A program made the translations under genes and the position numbers. From positions 7,998,001-8,062,000 of the forward strand of contig OY783216.1 of NCBI GenBank assembly GCA_963678705.1: a DNA stretch of 64,000 nucleotides, in the 5' to 3' direction. The notes below the pieces were generated by a model. The model ran no database searches and had not been told where the DNA came from. It was given only the letters and a program-made list of their open reading frames with translations. Of this stretch, positions 10,501-21,601 are shown piece by piece. The DNA comes from Panorpa germanica (lineage: Eukaryota > Arthropoda > Insecta > Mecoptera > Panorpidae). Numbering within the stretch: position 1 is the stretch's first letter; the number at the start of each line of letters is the position of its first letter.

Positions 10501-13030
10501 AGCACGCTTGTTTATTCTTAAATCTAGTTCATTGCGATATGTTTTACATAAGCGAGTAAAAACAGAAATATTTACAACAAATTAGTGGTGTTACTTTGGT
10601 TGCTCGTTATCCAGGCGCTTCCTATATACTCTAATATATTACTAATTTATTAAACATTATTTTAGTTAACAAGTTCAGAAGAAATGCGCAGGCGCAACAA
10701 CTCTTTGACACCCCCAGATTTTGCTGAAACTGTTGAACTCTGTTTTTCGACAGGTCCACCTAGTATCAGAAAGTTGGCCCCTTTCATGAGACGATTGGTA
10801 AATCTCTTCCTGTGTATCACACAGTTTGGATTCTGCTGCGTCTACTTTGTGTTTATTTCCACGAATATCAAACAGGTGAGATCCCTATAATTTAAGTGCA
10901 GTGATCCGATTGAATAAGACTCAACACTTGTATTTGATTCTAGGTGGCTGATTACTACGGCTACAATTTGGATGTTCACATTCACATGGCCATTATTCTA
11001 GCGCCAATACTCCTGTCCTGCCTAATCCGCAATCTGAAATACGTAGCTCCTTTCTCAACAGTTGCCAATGTTTTTATGATTACCGGAATTGCAATTACTT
11101 TGTACTTTGCAACAATTGACCTACCTCCAATTGAATCCAGGGATTACGTTGGCTCACTTAGCAGCTTCCCCTTATTCTTCGGCACCGCTATATTTGCGTT
11201 CGAAGGAATTGGTTTGGTAAGTGCAATGACAAACTCAATGGGCTTGTGTCCTCATTTTTTAGTGGTCGATTTTTAAATTGTTCATTGAAATTGATGTTAA
11301 TAAATGTGTATTGGCGTGTCTATTTTATTAAATATCTAAATGTTGACGGAGATATAGCAATTGAAAATTTGAATTGTAGTTTTAGCGCTAGAAATAGTCG
11401 GCCATATTTGTATGACGTGAAATGCATTTTAACGTCAGTTATTTGTTGAGTAGGTCAGTGCTGTGGTAATGTTTTGTAGCTGTTGGTAGTCGAAATAATC
11501 AAGTCAAGTCAAAGAATAATAAGTTTTTATTTTATTTAACCCTGTTACGGCATATATAATATTGAAATTTTATTGTTCCTTGATAAAGCTGTAAATAATA
11601 TTTGATATTTTGATATATAAATACATATAGCAGAGATTTATGAGCTGTAAGGTTGGTAACCTGTAAACTTGTCAGAGTTCTCTCAAGAATATATCTCTTG
11701 TACGTTGTATAAAAGAAATAGCTACTAGCGGTTGTGTGGGTTACATACAGTTGGAATGTTGTACAACGTTGAATCCCTTTAATAATTAAAGAGACAAAAT
11801 GACTTTTTTAATTGTTAATATCTCCTAACATATAAGGACCAACTTTATCAATATATACTACACTTTTATAGAAATTAAGACAAAGGACACAAGCCCATTA
11901 GCTTGTAAAGAGATTCAACCAAACACAATTCTAAATATGCAGTTTGTTGTTTTTAAATTTTAGGTGCTACCACTACAAAATGAAATGAAGCACCCGGAGC
12001 AATTTGCAAAACGCTTTGGAGTTCTTAATGTAGGAATGACATTTGTTACCATTCTTTTAATAACCGTTGGTTTCCTTGGATATTTGCAATGGGGTGATGA
12101 AGTTGAAGGCAGTCTTACTTTAAATTTACCGCGATCATCAGTGTAAGTGCTGTTCCCAATTACTAATCATTAGCAATCATTTATAAATGGTATTAAATTT
12201 ATGTTTATATTTTCATTACAGACTTGGTCAGAGTGTAAAAATTATAATATCTTGTGGAATTCTTCTATCATACGCTTTGCAGTTCTATGTGCCTATTGAT
12301 ATTATGTGGCCCAGCATCTGTGCAAAATATGGACCAATCAAATATCCTGTGGCTGGTGAATTGCTATTCAGATGCTTTTTTGTTTTAATTACATGTAAGT
12401 GTATCTTTGAGTCTTGTATAATAAGTGCTAAGGTGGTTTGAGTCTTGTATAATAACTGCTAACTCAGTTAAAACCTGCCATCTATTAATATAATCATTAA
12501 ACAAGTTTGCATGTAAGTATTGTTGCACCTTCCAGGCGTTATCAATTTACAAATTTCAAATATTAATTACTGGAATATATGTTCATGTCTCCAAAGAAAC
12601 TTCTGGTTGTGTAACAATGAAATGAGATGGAATAAATTAAATTTTCATTGCGTTATTTGTGTTGCTATTAATTCAGGAGTAGTACTTACCTTTAAAACTA
12701 TAATAAGTATCAAATAAATCCCCGTTGTTATTGCTAATTATTAACCTTTGATATATAATAAATACTATCATTGTTACAGTTGGATTAGCAGAAGCGATTC
12801 CTCATCTCAACCATTTCATCTCTTTGGTTGGTGCACTGAGCAGCACAGCTCTAGCTCTGCTGTTTCCCCCGCTCCTTGAACTTGTCACCAGATGGAAAAA
12901 TTTGAGAGGTTGTGGCATTTTCGTAATTGCTAAGAATATGACAATTATAATTTTAGGACTAGCTGGATTTGCTACTGGAACATACGAGAGCATAAGAGCT
13001 ATTATAAAAGCATTTAATGAAGGGGAATAA
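1557..13030 (+). CDS. Proton-coupled amino acid transporter-like protein (SLC36/PAT family)
   Basis: Multi-pass carrier of the SLC36 (amino acid/auxin permease) family, which moves small amino acids with protons across plasma or lysosomal membranes. Coding exons: 1557-1648, 8921-9073, 9151-9301, 10666-10875, 10944-11216, 11964-12142, 12222-12394, 12780-13030; all junctions are GT-AG, phases match, total 493 aa. The N-terminus is hydrophilic with a Gly-rich run near residues 64-71, then the family's hallmark entry HPTSYLETLMHLFKGNVGSG, followed by about ten hydrophobic helices, including EGIGLVLPLQNEM and the PIDIMWP region. The start is the first ATG after the acceptor at 1550; the link from 1648 to 8921 rests on phase and frame, so it is slightly less sure than the rest. 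An AATAAA lies at 13136. Intron 1 (7.3 kb) contains an antisense gene, and intron 5 contains a 661 bp MITE. I cannot say which insect paralogue this is. Confidence 0.9.
1677..2385. repeat. Dispersed repeat D, copy 1
   Basis: About 700 bp that recurs at 43153-43850 in the same order and partly at 41898-42170. Shared blocks include ttttcgataatgttttttga, the cgacagcgttacc block and a final segment around actccaatcgacttcaaat. No ends, coding potential or target duplication could be defined, so the class is unknown. It begins about 30 bp after the donor of the transporter's first coding exon. Confidence 0.7.
2775..3330. mobile_element. Mutator-like foldback element with 9 bp target duplication
   Basis: Two inverted arms of roughly 140-150 bp (about 2775-2925 and 3191-3330) share the CAGCTGTCACTTTCGACGCA and CTCGCACACATTTTGGAC blocks, with an AT-rich 265 bp centre. 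The 9 bp direct repeat GGAATGGAC flanks both ends exactly (2766-2774 and 3331-3339). Long inverted ends with a 9 bp duplication are typical of Mutator-like elements; family placement is inference. No transposase is present. It sits in transporter intron 1, just past the 3' end of the nested antisense gene. The left arm carries a short extra segment relative to the right arm. Confidence 0.75.
3454..8278 (-). CDS. Unrecognised multi-pass membrane protein, nested in transporter intron
   Basis: Seven exons on the minus strand: 8278-8134, 8057-7883, 7717-7612, 5626-5345, 5272-4979, 4162-3905, 3834-3454. All junctions are GT-AG and the phases agree, giving 546 aa. The N-terminus is basic and begins MRKNLRVSWSERIAVARSKA. 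Hydrophobic helices follow at about residues 75-105 (FNVVIMFIMLVILHILLMLS), 112-135 (AVPIFILMITSIILLYSL) and 215-245 (VINAIVVFLW joined to SYFIIL), with a possible amphipathic or membrane stretch after the third junction. The last ~300 residues are hydrophilic, Ser/Lys-rich and end in CGICNGILSPSVCARYE, suggesting a long cytoplasmic tail. I do not recognise the family. The whole gene lies antisense within transporter intron 1. Introns hold MITEs and a hairpin. Exon 5626-5345 could instead start at 5610, but that acceptor's phase does not fit. Confidence 0.7.
4319..4743. mobile_element. MITE family B, copy 1
   Basis: Ends TCATTCCCACACACTG and CAGTGACTGGAAATGA are inverted versions of the family end TCATTCCCACTCACTG. 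The interior matches 6952-7424 and 53552-54037 almost throughout. Somewhat shorter and more decayed than its sisters (425 bp). It lies in an intron of the nested antisense gene. Confidence 0.8.
5638..6274 (+). mobile_element. MITE family A, copy 1
   Basis: 637 bp bounded by ATGGGCTTGTGTCCTC and GGACACAAGCCCAT. It has the full family interior, including gtattggcgtgtctatttta-type and agacataggacac-type blocks (here gtattgccgtgtc). No coding capacity. Its left end stands about 11 bp from the likely splice acceptor (5627-5628) of exon 5626-5345 of the antisense gene. Confidence 0.85.
6952..7424. mobile_element. MITE family B, copy 2
   Basis: 473 bp with ends TCATTCCCACTCGC and GTGAGTGGGAATGA. 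The interior matches copies at 4319-4743 and 53552-54037. No open frame. It lies in the 2 kb intron of the nested antisense gene. Confidence 0.85.
7760..7859. repeat. Near-perfect hairpin, 44 bp arms, TTAA-flanked
   Basis: Left arm 7760-7803 and right arm 7816-7859 are inverted copies matching at 41 of 44 positions, with a 12-base loop. Two of the three mismatches would be G:U pairs in RNA transcribed from the + strand. TTAA stands one base outside each arm (7755-7758 and 7861-7864). It fills most of the 165 bp intron 7718-7882 of the antisense gene. It may be a tiny TTAA-targeting palindromic element or an RNA hairpin. Confidence 0.8.
8450..8700. other. Pyrimidine-rich tract
   Basis: About 250 bp in which the + strand is strongly C/T-rich with few purines. 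It lies between the start of the antisense gene (8278) and transporter exon 2 (8921). The frame at 8469-8669 is an effect of composition. Similar strand-biased tracts occur near 38030-38330, 53225-53420 and 61205-61560. Confidence 0.5.
9340..9465. repeat. Single arm of the Mutator-like foldback family
   Basis: 126 bp closely matching the right arm of the element at 2775-3330 (CAGCTGTCACTTTCGATGCA through TCTATAGGAAATATAG to the tatatatat end). There is no second arm. It is bracketed by TTACGACTTG (9330-9339) and its exact reverse complement CAAGTCGTAA (9466-9475). It lies in intron 3 of the transporter. Confidence 0.75.
11238..11898 (+). mobile_element. MITE family A, copy 2 (long subfamily)
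   Basis: 661 bp within transporter intron 5, starting about 20 bp after the donor at 11216/11217. Both family ends are intact. Compared with copy 1 it keeps an extra internal stretch (about 11660-11755, with gtcagagttctctcaagaa) that is shared only with 54999-55445. Confidence 0.85.
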
Positions 13031-14482
13031 CAATAGCGGAAACAGCCTTGAGTCAAATTTCTGAGAATGTTCTTTCCACTATTTTTAGGAAAACACTCAA
13101 CCTAATATTGTTTTGAGCAAAGTACTCATATTGCAAATAAATTTTAAGCAAAGACTCGAACCGCAACAAAGAGTCTTTAAAGAATTGAACAAGTACAAAT
13201 GCTAGGTCAGCTGCTAATTCAAACCGTAAAATAAGGCTTTAAAACCATTAGTTGAATCGATTAATTAAACAAAAATGGTATTTTTTTAAATTTAATTTAT
13301 TAAACGTCGTCCTATTGCCGATGCAGTATTTGCGGTGTTGTAGCCTCATATATATAACCACACCGCTGCCTAATAAGTGTACGATTATATATTTACATAT
13401 TCAATATAGTGCAATACCTAATCAGGACATAAAAATACAATCAAGTTGCAATTATTTGTTGCGGTTTGAATCTCTGACTATACTATATCAAATTCAATTC
13501 TAAAATAAAGAAATAAAACGAGAGAATAAAACAATTTCTAATGAAGAATCGACTCTGATTTGTACATTTATATTCTATTTATTCTATTTTCTATATTCTA
13601 GAACATGTGATTGTTTATATAGATTTGTAAATTTGTTAGTGTTAAATTATTTTTTTATTGTATTGTAAGTTACAAACATATTTAAAAACTTTTAGAAGGT
13701 AATGATAATTGATAAATAAATTCTATTAGATTTTACATCATGGCTGTTACACCTATACACATTGACATATTTAATATATTTTTAAATTATAATTTATGTA
13801 TTATATATTTTGTTGAATATAGTTATATTTTTATATTGAAAAATCTCGACGATTATAAATTTTGTTATGCAATATATTATTGTAAATAAGATTATAAATC
13901 TAAATTATAAATAAAATAAATTAACAAAACTAAACGCATTTTAATAATAGACAATGTAAAATAATAGACAAACCCTTTACTGTTCCATTTGTAATTCCCG
14001 CTTTGGGTGATTTCATTTATCTAAAATTTCTTTGTTCAGTATATTAATAAAACTGTCTATCTACCAACTGCCTTAAATTAACATAGAAATATTTGTTAAA
14101 TATATGTTTAATTTTCTTTAATTTATAAAATTAAGAATTTGAAAATTCTACACTAATTTAAAGATTCCCTTTTTAAAGTACAGTATATATTTGTTATAGA
14201 TTTATTTAACAGATGGCTCTTGAACAATTAAATGTGTTTCATTTTTGACATGTATCTGCCAGAGATAATAGTAGCTGCATGTATCGCTCTATTGAATTTT
14301 AGTGTGTGGGCCAAAGCTTTATTGTTTTTAAATTTGTGTATGTTATTAATTGTTATTAATAATATAAAAGGTTTATTTGGTAATTCTTCGATACAAGCAC
14401 ACTTTTTGTTTTGAATTGTTATGTGCAACAAGAAATAGTTTACAAGTCTTAGAATTTAATCTCAAAATTAAAAATATTCATA
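13031..14482. other. Intergenic region between transporter and WDR70
   Basis: AT-rich and without a convincing gene. It contains the transporter 3' UTR, with an AATAAA at 13136, and the WDR70 upstream region. Short frames on both strands at 14228-14431 overlap each other and look like chance. Confidence 0.5.
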
Positions 14483-16823
14483 ATGAATCGAGGTAAAAAG
14501 ATTGCATTTGGAAAAATTGGAACTGGTTTAGGAAAAGCGATACCATCTACCACAGATAATGTAGTGGAAAGTAACAGTACTGAAGGATTTGGCACATTCA
14601 GTAATTTCAAGACAACATCCAAACAAACAGACATTGAAGAAATAACTGAAGATTTAGAAAGTCAACATGTGAAAGAGGTAATGGGAATAGAAAGCTTTGG
14701 GAAAAAAGCAAAACAATTTAATATGATGGACATGATAGAACAAGTGAAGAAAACGGCTCGTAAGATTGTTCCTCCTGTCCCTGAACCTGCTAGTGTTTCT
14801 GACGACAGTTCTGATGATGACAGCTCTGACGAATTTGTTGGTCCTCCTATACCGAAGGAAAGTATTAGTGATGACAAAACAAAGGGAAAAGAAAAGAAAG
14901 CAGCAGAAGATGCTGACAGCTACGATGAACTGAGCGATTCGGATGACGAATCAACAGATGCAGGTTCTATAAATAAGTAAGTTGAACACCAAATCTTAAA
15001 CGATAAAGTTGATAACGGTATAAGAATAAATTATTTAAAAATATTTGCAGAATACCTTTCAGTCACGAAGTTTCTATGACTCATGGTTCCAAAGCCGTAA
15101 TTGCCATAGCTGCGGATCCATCAGGAGCTAGATTGGGTAAGCAAATTAACAAAAATTAAGTGCAAACTTAAATTGGGTTAAATAATGAATTTAAACATTT
15201 AAAATTTTTAATCTAGCATCTGGGTCTGTCGATTATGATGTCAACTTTTGGGATTTTGCTGGAATGGATTCATCAATGCGGAGTTTTCGTACTTTACAAC
15301 CCTGTGAAAACCACCCAATAAAGTGCTTACAATACTCTAGCACTGGAGATACTATTTTAGTAGTTTCTGGAACAGCACAAGCAAAAGTTTTGGACAGAGA
15401 CGGTTTTGAAAAGGTTGAATGTGTGAAAGGGGATCAGTATATAGCTGATATGGCTAGAACAAAAGGTATTTTAATAGACTTTATATTTTAAAGTGTTGTA
15501 AATTATATTTTTGTACTTAATGTTTTTTCAATTTAAGGACATACAGCATCATTGAATGCTGGTTGTTGGCATCCAGTGAATAGGGAAGAATTTTTGACGT
15601 GTGGTCAAGATGCCACGTGTAGAATATGGGATGTTTCAAACCCTCGGGAACATCGAAATGTGATCAAGGTCAGAGCACAGGGCGGTCTCAAAGCGAACCC
15701 TACGGCCTGTGCCTATAGCAGGGATGGAAATTTAGTAGCGTGTGCTTGTTATGATGGTTAGTAGCCTTCACCTTTATAACATATTTGCTGAGTTTAATAC
15801 AAAAAAAGAAAAAATATAATTTAATTTTTTTAAGGTTCTATTCAAATGTGGGATCATCGAAAAAACTACGTGAACACGACTATGTGTCTTCGCGATGGAC
15901 ATAGAAAACAATCTGAAATTTCATCATTAAGTTTTGCATATCTCGGCTCTTATATCTCAACCAGAGGTTGTGATGATACTCTTAAGATGTGGGATCTCCG
16001 TGCTTTCAAGAAACCTGTTCATGTAGCGGAGAATTTGTTTTCAAGATACGATACTACTGATTGTATGTTCAGCCCAGATGATTCCTTAATCATAACCGGA
16101 GAATCACTAAACAAAAATCAAGAAATGGGAAGATTGTTATTTTATGATTCCAGAACATTTAATTTAGTAACTGCAGTACCTGTAACAAATTCACACGTTA
16201 TAAAAACATTGTGGCATCCAAAATTGAATCAAATTTTTGTTGGTTGCGGTAATGGAATCGTTAAAGGATATTTCGACAATAAAAAGAGTTTACGAGGAGC
16301 AAAATTATGCGTTGTTAAATTACATAGAAAGAAAAAGAATGTTGAAGTTGTAAGTGAAGTACAAGTTATAACGCCACATGCATTACCTATGTTTAGGCAA
16401 GAACGATTAAGAACAACAAAAAAGAAAATGGAAAAAGATCGACAAGATCCTATTAAATCACAACGTCCGGATTTGCCAATTACATCTGGACAAGGTACGA
16501 TAAATATTGTTTATTTATTATTAATAAGCAATTAGTTATATGTATAGTTTGCTAACATTAAACATCCATGTTTTTCAGGAGGTCGTGTTGCGTCATCGGG
16601 TAGTACTCTCAGTTCGTACGTCATTCGTAATTTGGGGCTAAGTAAACGTGTAGATGATGACCAGGATCCTCGAGAAGCTATTCTAAAGTATGCTAAAGAA
16701 GCTGAAGAAAATCCTTATTGGATATCACCAGCTTATAATAAAACTCAACCAAAAGCAATATTTCAAAACAGTGAAGAAAAGCAAGAGACTGGAGAGCCAA
16801 GTGCTAAAAAACCTAAAACCTAA
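14483..16823 (+). CDS. WDR70: WD repeat-containing protein 70
   Basis: WD40 propeller protein of the WDR70 family, a nuclear protein linked in other species to the CUL4-DDB1 ubiquitin ligase and chromatin or DNA-damage functions. Exons 14483-14976, 15051-15136, 15217-15465, 15538-15756, 15835-16494, 16579-16823 join in frame to 650 aa, close to the family's usual length. Residues 1-165 are acidic and low in complexity, with Ser-Asp clusters (SDDSSDDDSSDEF near 111-123). Family signatures follow: IPFSHEVSMTHGSKAV, the YDVNFWDFAGMD WD unit, LDRDGFEKVECVKGDQYI, then WD units ending RIWDV, QMWDH and KMWDL. The basic C-terminal part contains HALPMFRQERLRTTKKKMEK, and the last exon has SSYVIRNLGLSKR and ENPYW. 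The start ATG is followed at once by a basic MNRGKK. AATAAA is at 16916. No anomalies are seen. Confidence 0.95.
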
Positions 16824-17173
16824 ATTTAAATATTGTTTATTATAATAATTAATACATCTTAGAAAACTATGCAAATTATTTTATTGTTATAATATATACA
16901 CCTACTGAACCCTATAATAAAGGGTCAAAAACTAAGCGATTTAAACAAAATATAATTTTAAACAGCTATATCTCCGTCAACTCTTAGATATTTACAATAA
17001 AGAAAAAGTAAGTGGACATATATTAGCATATACATTTCAATATTAAGTCAAAAGATCTAATTATGTCTACATATACGAAATAATCTCGGCTAATATCCTT
17101 TTAAGTCTACCAATAGTAATCGTAATTAATAAATATAATGAAAAAATGCGTAAAAATAAATTAATTATTATTA
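16824..17173. other. Short convergent intergenic gap
   Basis: 350 bp between the 3' ends of WDR70 (+) and the Beat-like gene (-). It holds the WDR70 AATAAA at 16916 and otherwise plain AT-rich DNA. Confidence 0.5.
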
Positions 17174-20100
17174 TTAAAATACATATATATACATTAGCAT
17201 AAATGGTAAAATCGAGTGAGTTTTAACTTTGGTTGCATCGGACTGTTTAGGAATCAGATTTCTTATTGGATCTAATTTCTCAGTTGTACTTTGATCTTCT
17301 TCTTCCATTTCTTCACTTTCGCTATCCAAACTTCTAATCTTTAAAAAGACAGTAACAAATCTGGATGAGAATAATGGGGCTTCGGTTGTTACTTCACAAC
17401 TAAAATTTCCGGATATATATTGGGGCACTTTCAGCAATGTTACCTGGTGAGCATTAGAAGTAGAGAGCTGCAATAATACAGGAAACATTAAAATTAAAGC
17501 GTTATTGATTTTCTACTAGTAGCGTAGTAAATTCGCCTTTAAAAAATTCTATTTTACGTTTTATTCGTGTAAAAGGATTAAACTTTGTTTTAAATTTGAT
17601 TTGCTTGCCGCCATCTTGAAAGTAAGGTCTGATAAGACTCCCTCTACAGACAGCCTATGAGTCTATCACAAACATTTTGTAAATAACTTTTTTCTAGATA
17701 ATAAATAATATTATTTATAACTTTTATTACGCAAAAAATACTACAAAAATAATTCAGTAGAACAGTCCACCATTTAATTATAGATTTATTTTTGATTATA
17801 AATTGTTTATTGTAAAAATTATTAATAAAAATGTAGATAATATTATCATCTACAGAAATCTCTTTAAAAATTTTTGTGGAACTTATAGTTTTCAGGATAA
17901 ACAGGTTACTCTTTAGATTATAAGATGACTATCGAATTGGAACGCCTCCACATCGAAAGTTCAAATTTGAATCCAGGTTTATCCATTTTACATAACGAAA
18001 CGGAAAATTGCTGCCTACCCAAAACAAATGATTCGATCAAGGATATTTAGTAGAAACTAGACTATAGATATTTTATAAAGTTATTCAGCATTACCTCCAC
18101 ATTTACTCCTGGTAAAGCAAAAAATTTAGAAGTAGGTATTTCTTTCGGCATATATCGGTAAAATTCGTGCTGTCCTCGGTACCATTTCACTGAATACAAT
18201 TGGGCATTTTCAATATCAAAAAGGCAGAGAATTGTGATGTCCTTTCCTTCTATAATTCGTGGAGAAACAGCCAGTCGTACGTTGCGCAAACTATAGGAAT
18301 CTGTAAAGTAAATATTTTTCAATTGATGAAACAGAATTCGAGTTGGTTTCAATTGAATATAAAGCTAAAAGAATTGGGAGAATTAGGACGGGAAAGAAAT
18401 GACTTGTATATTTATTTAATCATTAATTAAAAGAATCAAAATTTATATCTATTACACAATAGAGTGTAAATGAAATGCATAAGAGTGTATACTCAAACGG
18501 TAGATACTACATACACCACTCTGGAGCTACACATAAAGTTTTGATATTATGAAGTGGTAAACAAGAATAAATAAAATCGATTCATTATTTTTAGATAAAA
18601 ATTCAGAACAGAACAATAATTAAAATTTTAAATATCTATATCTTCATTAACTTTGAAGAAAAGGTCAATGGTCAAATGAATAGGTTATCATATATTTTTA
18701 TACGAATTTAAAAGGTCCGAGATTTAAAAAATGAATTCAGAACCCGGTGATTACTTTCTTTTGCTCTTTATACCTAATCTCAATGCAATACAATAAGTAT
18801 TATACACTTATTATTGTCAATAAAGAATTAAATTAAGTTAATTGCCGATTAAATTCAAAACAAATTTATTTTCCTTGCATTGTTAGCAACAGATGTTAAC
18901 ACATGTTAAAATGAATGCATGTAATTTTAAGAAGGGGTTTCGGTTTCTATTTCCTATATTTGTGTATACTACAGATTTAACTACTCACTTTAATTTAGAA
19001 TAATAAAAACAAAGAGGCTATAATAAAAACAATAGCTTTATTCAACAATTAAGATAACTAGATTAAAATGTGAAGAAATATGTCTGTACTGCCAGTGACG
19101 TACAAGCCGTACATATTCTATTATATACAGTGTACCCTCCGTCAATTTGGGTAACAAAGTCACTGGAAATAGTAAATTCTCGGGAACGCATAGAAGATGA
19201 GTATGTGGGTAACCGGGTTTGCCCCCTTTAAAGGAAGTCATATATTTTTTATAAATTCTTTTTTTAAACCTTGATGTCTAGAATCATTTTACATTTCCCG
19301 TATGGTTGTAAAACTGGAATAAAGATTTCTTAAGGAACAATAAGTAAAATTCCTGGCGCCTAACAAAGTAAACATAAGCAATCAGCGAGCAGCTGTCAAG
19401 GCTGATAGATATTTATTAATTTTGTGCTGGCAAATAAATGTGGTGCAATAGAATAAGTATTGACAGCTACGTTCGACTATGGAGTATCTGTCTTTGACTA
19501 TAGAGTTTGAGTGACCCCATATCCAAATTCTAAATATAGTAAAATTTGCGTATTTAAAAAAAGAGAAAAAGTGTGCTGCCTGAGACCACACATGTTTAGG
19601 GGATTGGATGAAATTGAATGGGCTTGTGTCCTCATTTCTTAGAGGTCGATTTTTCAATTGTTGATTGAAATTGATGTTAATAAATGTGTATTGGCGTGTC
19701 TATTTTATTAAATATCTAAATTTTGCCGGAGATATAGCAATTAAAAGTTGAATTGTAGTTTTAGCAGTAGAAATGGTCGGCCATATTTTTATGACGTGAA
19801 ATGCATTTTAACGTCAGTTATTTGTTGATTAGGTCAGTGCTCTTGTAATGTTTTGTAGCCGTTGGTAGTCAAATAATCAAGTCAAGTCAAAGAATAATAA
19901 ATTTTTATTTTATTTAACCCTGTTACGACAGACATAATATTGAAATTTTGTTGTTCCTTGAAATAGCTGTAAATAATATTTGATATTTTGAGCAGAGATT
20001 TATGAGCTGCAAGGTTGGCAGCGGTTGTGATGTCACATGCATTTGGAATATGTACAACGTTGAATCACTTTAATAATTTAAGAGAATTAATGACTTTTTT

Positions 20101-21601
20101 TAATTGTTAATATCTCCTAAAATATAAGGAGTTATTAAAAAATAATTGAACATTTGAAATTCTAGTAACCCACTTTATCAATATATAGTACAGTTTTATA
20201 GAAATTAAGACATAGGACACAAGCCCATTACTTTCGTACGATTTGTCCAGAGTCTATAACTGTTAGTATCAGTTAATATTAGTTATTTTAAAATAATGAA
20301 TAATAAACAAATATCCATAATTAGTATTAGATAACGAGTTTTGCTTTAAATAAATATATATTTAGAAATTAACAAGATATACTAAGATATAATAAGAAAT
20401 ACTTTTCGTTCGTTTCACACGGCATGTTTGATGTTACCGATATTTGCATTACTTATGATATTATTCTAGCTTCGTATGTCTGTACTTTCGCGTCTATTGT
20501 TTTCTACGTGATTTCTTCTATCTAATATTTAATCAATAGATAATAATAAAAGCAGTATTGTTTCTTCTCTGACTAAATTATTTGACATATTTTGTTCTGC
20601 GTGATAAAATTTATATACAATTGATTATTGAAGCGGTCAGATTATCTATTTATAACAGATGTAGACAGAGACGGCCTTACGGGGTGGCAAGCAGGGTAAC
20701 CGTCCGGAGCCTCGCATTCTCGCGCAACAACCCAAGTAAAAAAATTCATTACTATATATGTATTTGAATCTCGCGCCTCGCTCTTTAGAAATCTTACTAA
20801 AATCACTGCGTATATCTTTTAAGGCATTCATGTACCTTAGTTTATCATCATTAATATTTGTCGTCTTTGTGCTTGTTAACTTTTATAAAACTACCAATAT
20901 AATATTTTATTTCTCGTCAATTATCATCAGAAATACTTACTTACAATTTGCATAAATTATACAAAGAACAAGTGCCTTGCAAAAATCTGCTGCCCGGGGC
21001 CTCGCAATGGCAAAGGCCGCCCCTGGTTGTAGAGCATCAGATTCTCTATAACTTTGATTTTATGCATTTTCGGTGATTAACAGTACCCGAGATATAGCGC
21101 GAAGGGTGGGAGGTGCGATCTGTGTATAGGACAATACTGACGGATGTATAAATGCGATATCTAAGCAATCGCTTAACGTATTTTAATTATTTTCACGGCA
21201 GATGAAAAAACAACATTTTTTAAAAGTAGTTTTATAAAAGAAAAAGATAGGATAAGAAAAGAATATGTAATATATATTTTCTTTACTTTTCCAGGACAAC
21301 AATTAATTCATAAAATGTTTATAAATGTATATAAACTGCATATTTAGATAAAATATACCTTATTCGCGCAAATAGCTACAGGAAAAGAAAGAGAATGAAT
21401 ATAAAGAAGCCGATTTTACGTAGAGTTCATAATGAATAAATTTATGTATCATCGGACCAGTAAAAGTATTATCGGAAGTAGGTCGACGTTATTAAATAAG
21501 GAATAAATATTATAACCTCAAAATTAAAAGAATATTTATAGAAAATGTAGCTTACCATTAATAATTATAATTAAAACTAAACACAAATAAGTCCACCTCA
21601 T
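17174..21601 (-). CDS. Beat-like (beaten path) secreted immunoglobulin protein
   Basis: Small cell-surface or secreted Ig protein of the Beat family, whose members bind Side-type receptors in insect axon guidance. Three minus-strand exons, 21601-21556, 18300-18095 and 17467-17174, join in phase (1, then 0) to 181 aa. Exon 1 encodes a signal peptide (MRWTYLCLVLIIIIND). Exon 2 carries the Beat pattern LRNVRLAVSP, an Ig cysteine in ITILCLF, the core VKWYRGQHEFYRYMP and FALPGVNVE. Exon 3 has the second cysteine in ISGNFSCEVTTEAP, an acidic linker (SESEEMEEED) and a short hydrophobic end (ILPFMLMYIYVF) that may act as a GPI signal or membrane tail. Beat proteins commonly have two Ig-type modules; only one is clear here. 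A further intron inside the last exon, or an alternative 3' exon outside the model, cannot be excluded. Intron 1 (3.3 kb) holds two MITEs. Confidence 0.8.
19618..20228 (+). mobile_element. MITE family A, copy 3
   Basis: 611 bp with both ends (ATGGGCTTGTGTCCTC and GGACACAAGCCCAT). It belongs to the short subfamily. It lies in intron 1 of the Beat-like gene and has no coding capacity. Confidence 0.85.
20666..21025. mobile_element. hAT-like MITE, copy 1
   Basis: 360 bp with inverted ends CAGAGACGGCCTTACGG and (reverse) CAGGGGCGGCCTTTGCC. It is flanked by 8 bp duplications GATGTAGA (20658-20665) and GTTGTAGA (21026-21033), 7 of 8 matching. CAG-type ends and 8 bp duplications are hAT traits. The interior matches 56390-56718. 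No transposase. It lies in the Beat-like gene's intron 1. Confidence 0.8.

Noticed and set aside
14228-14431. Pair of overlapping frames before WDR70
   Set aside because: Complementary frames in AT-rich DNA with no family match; likely chance.
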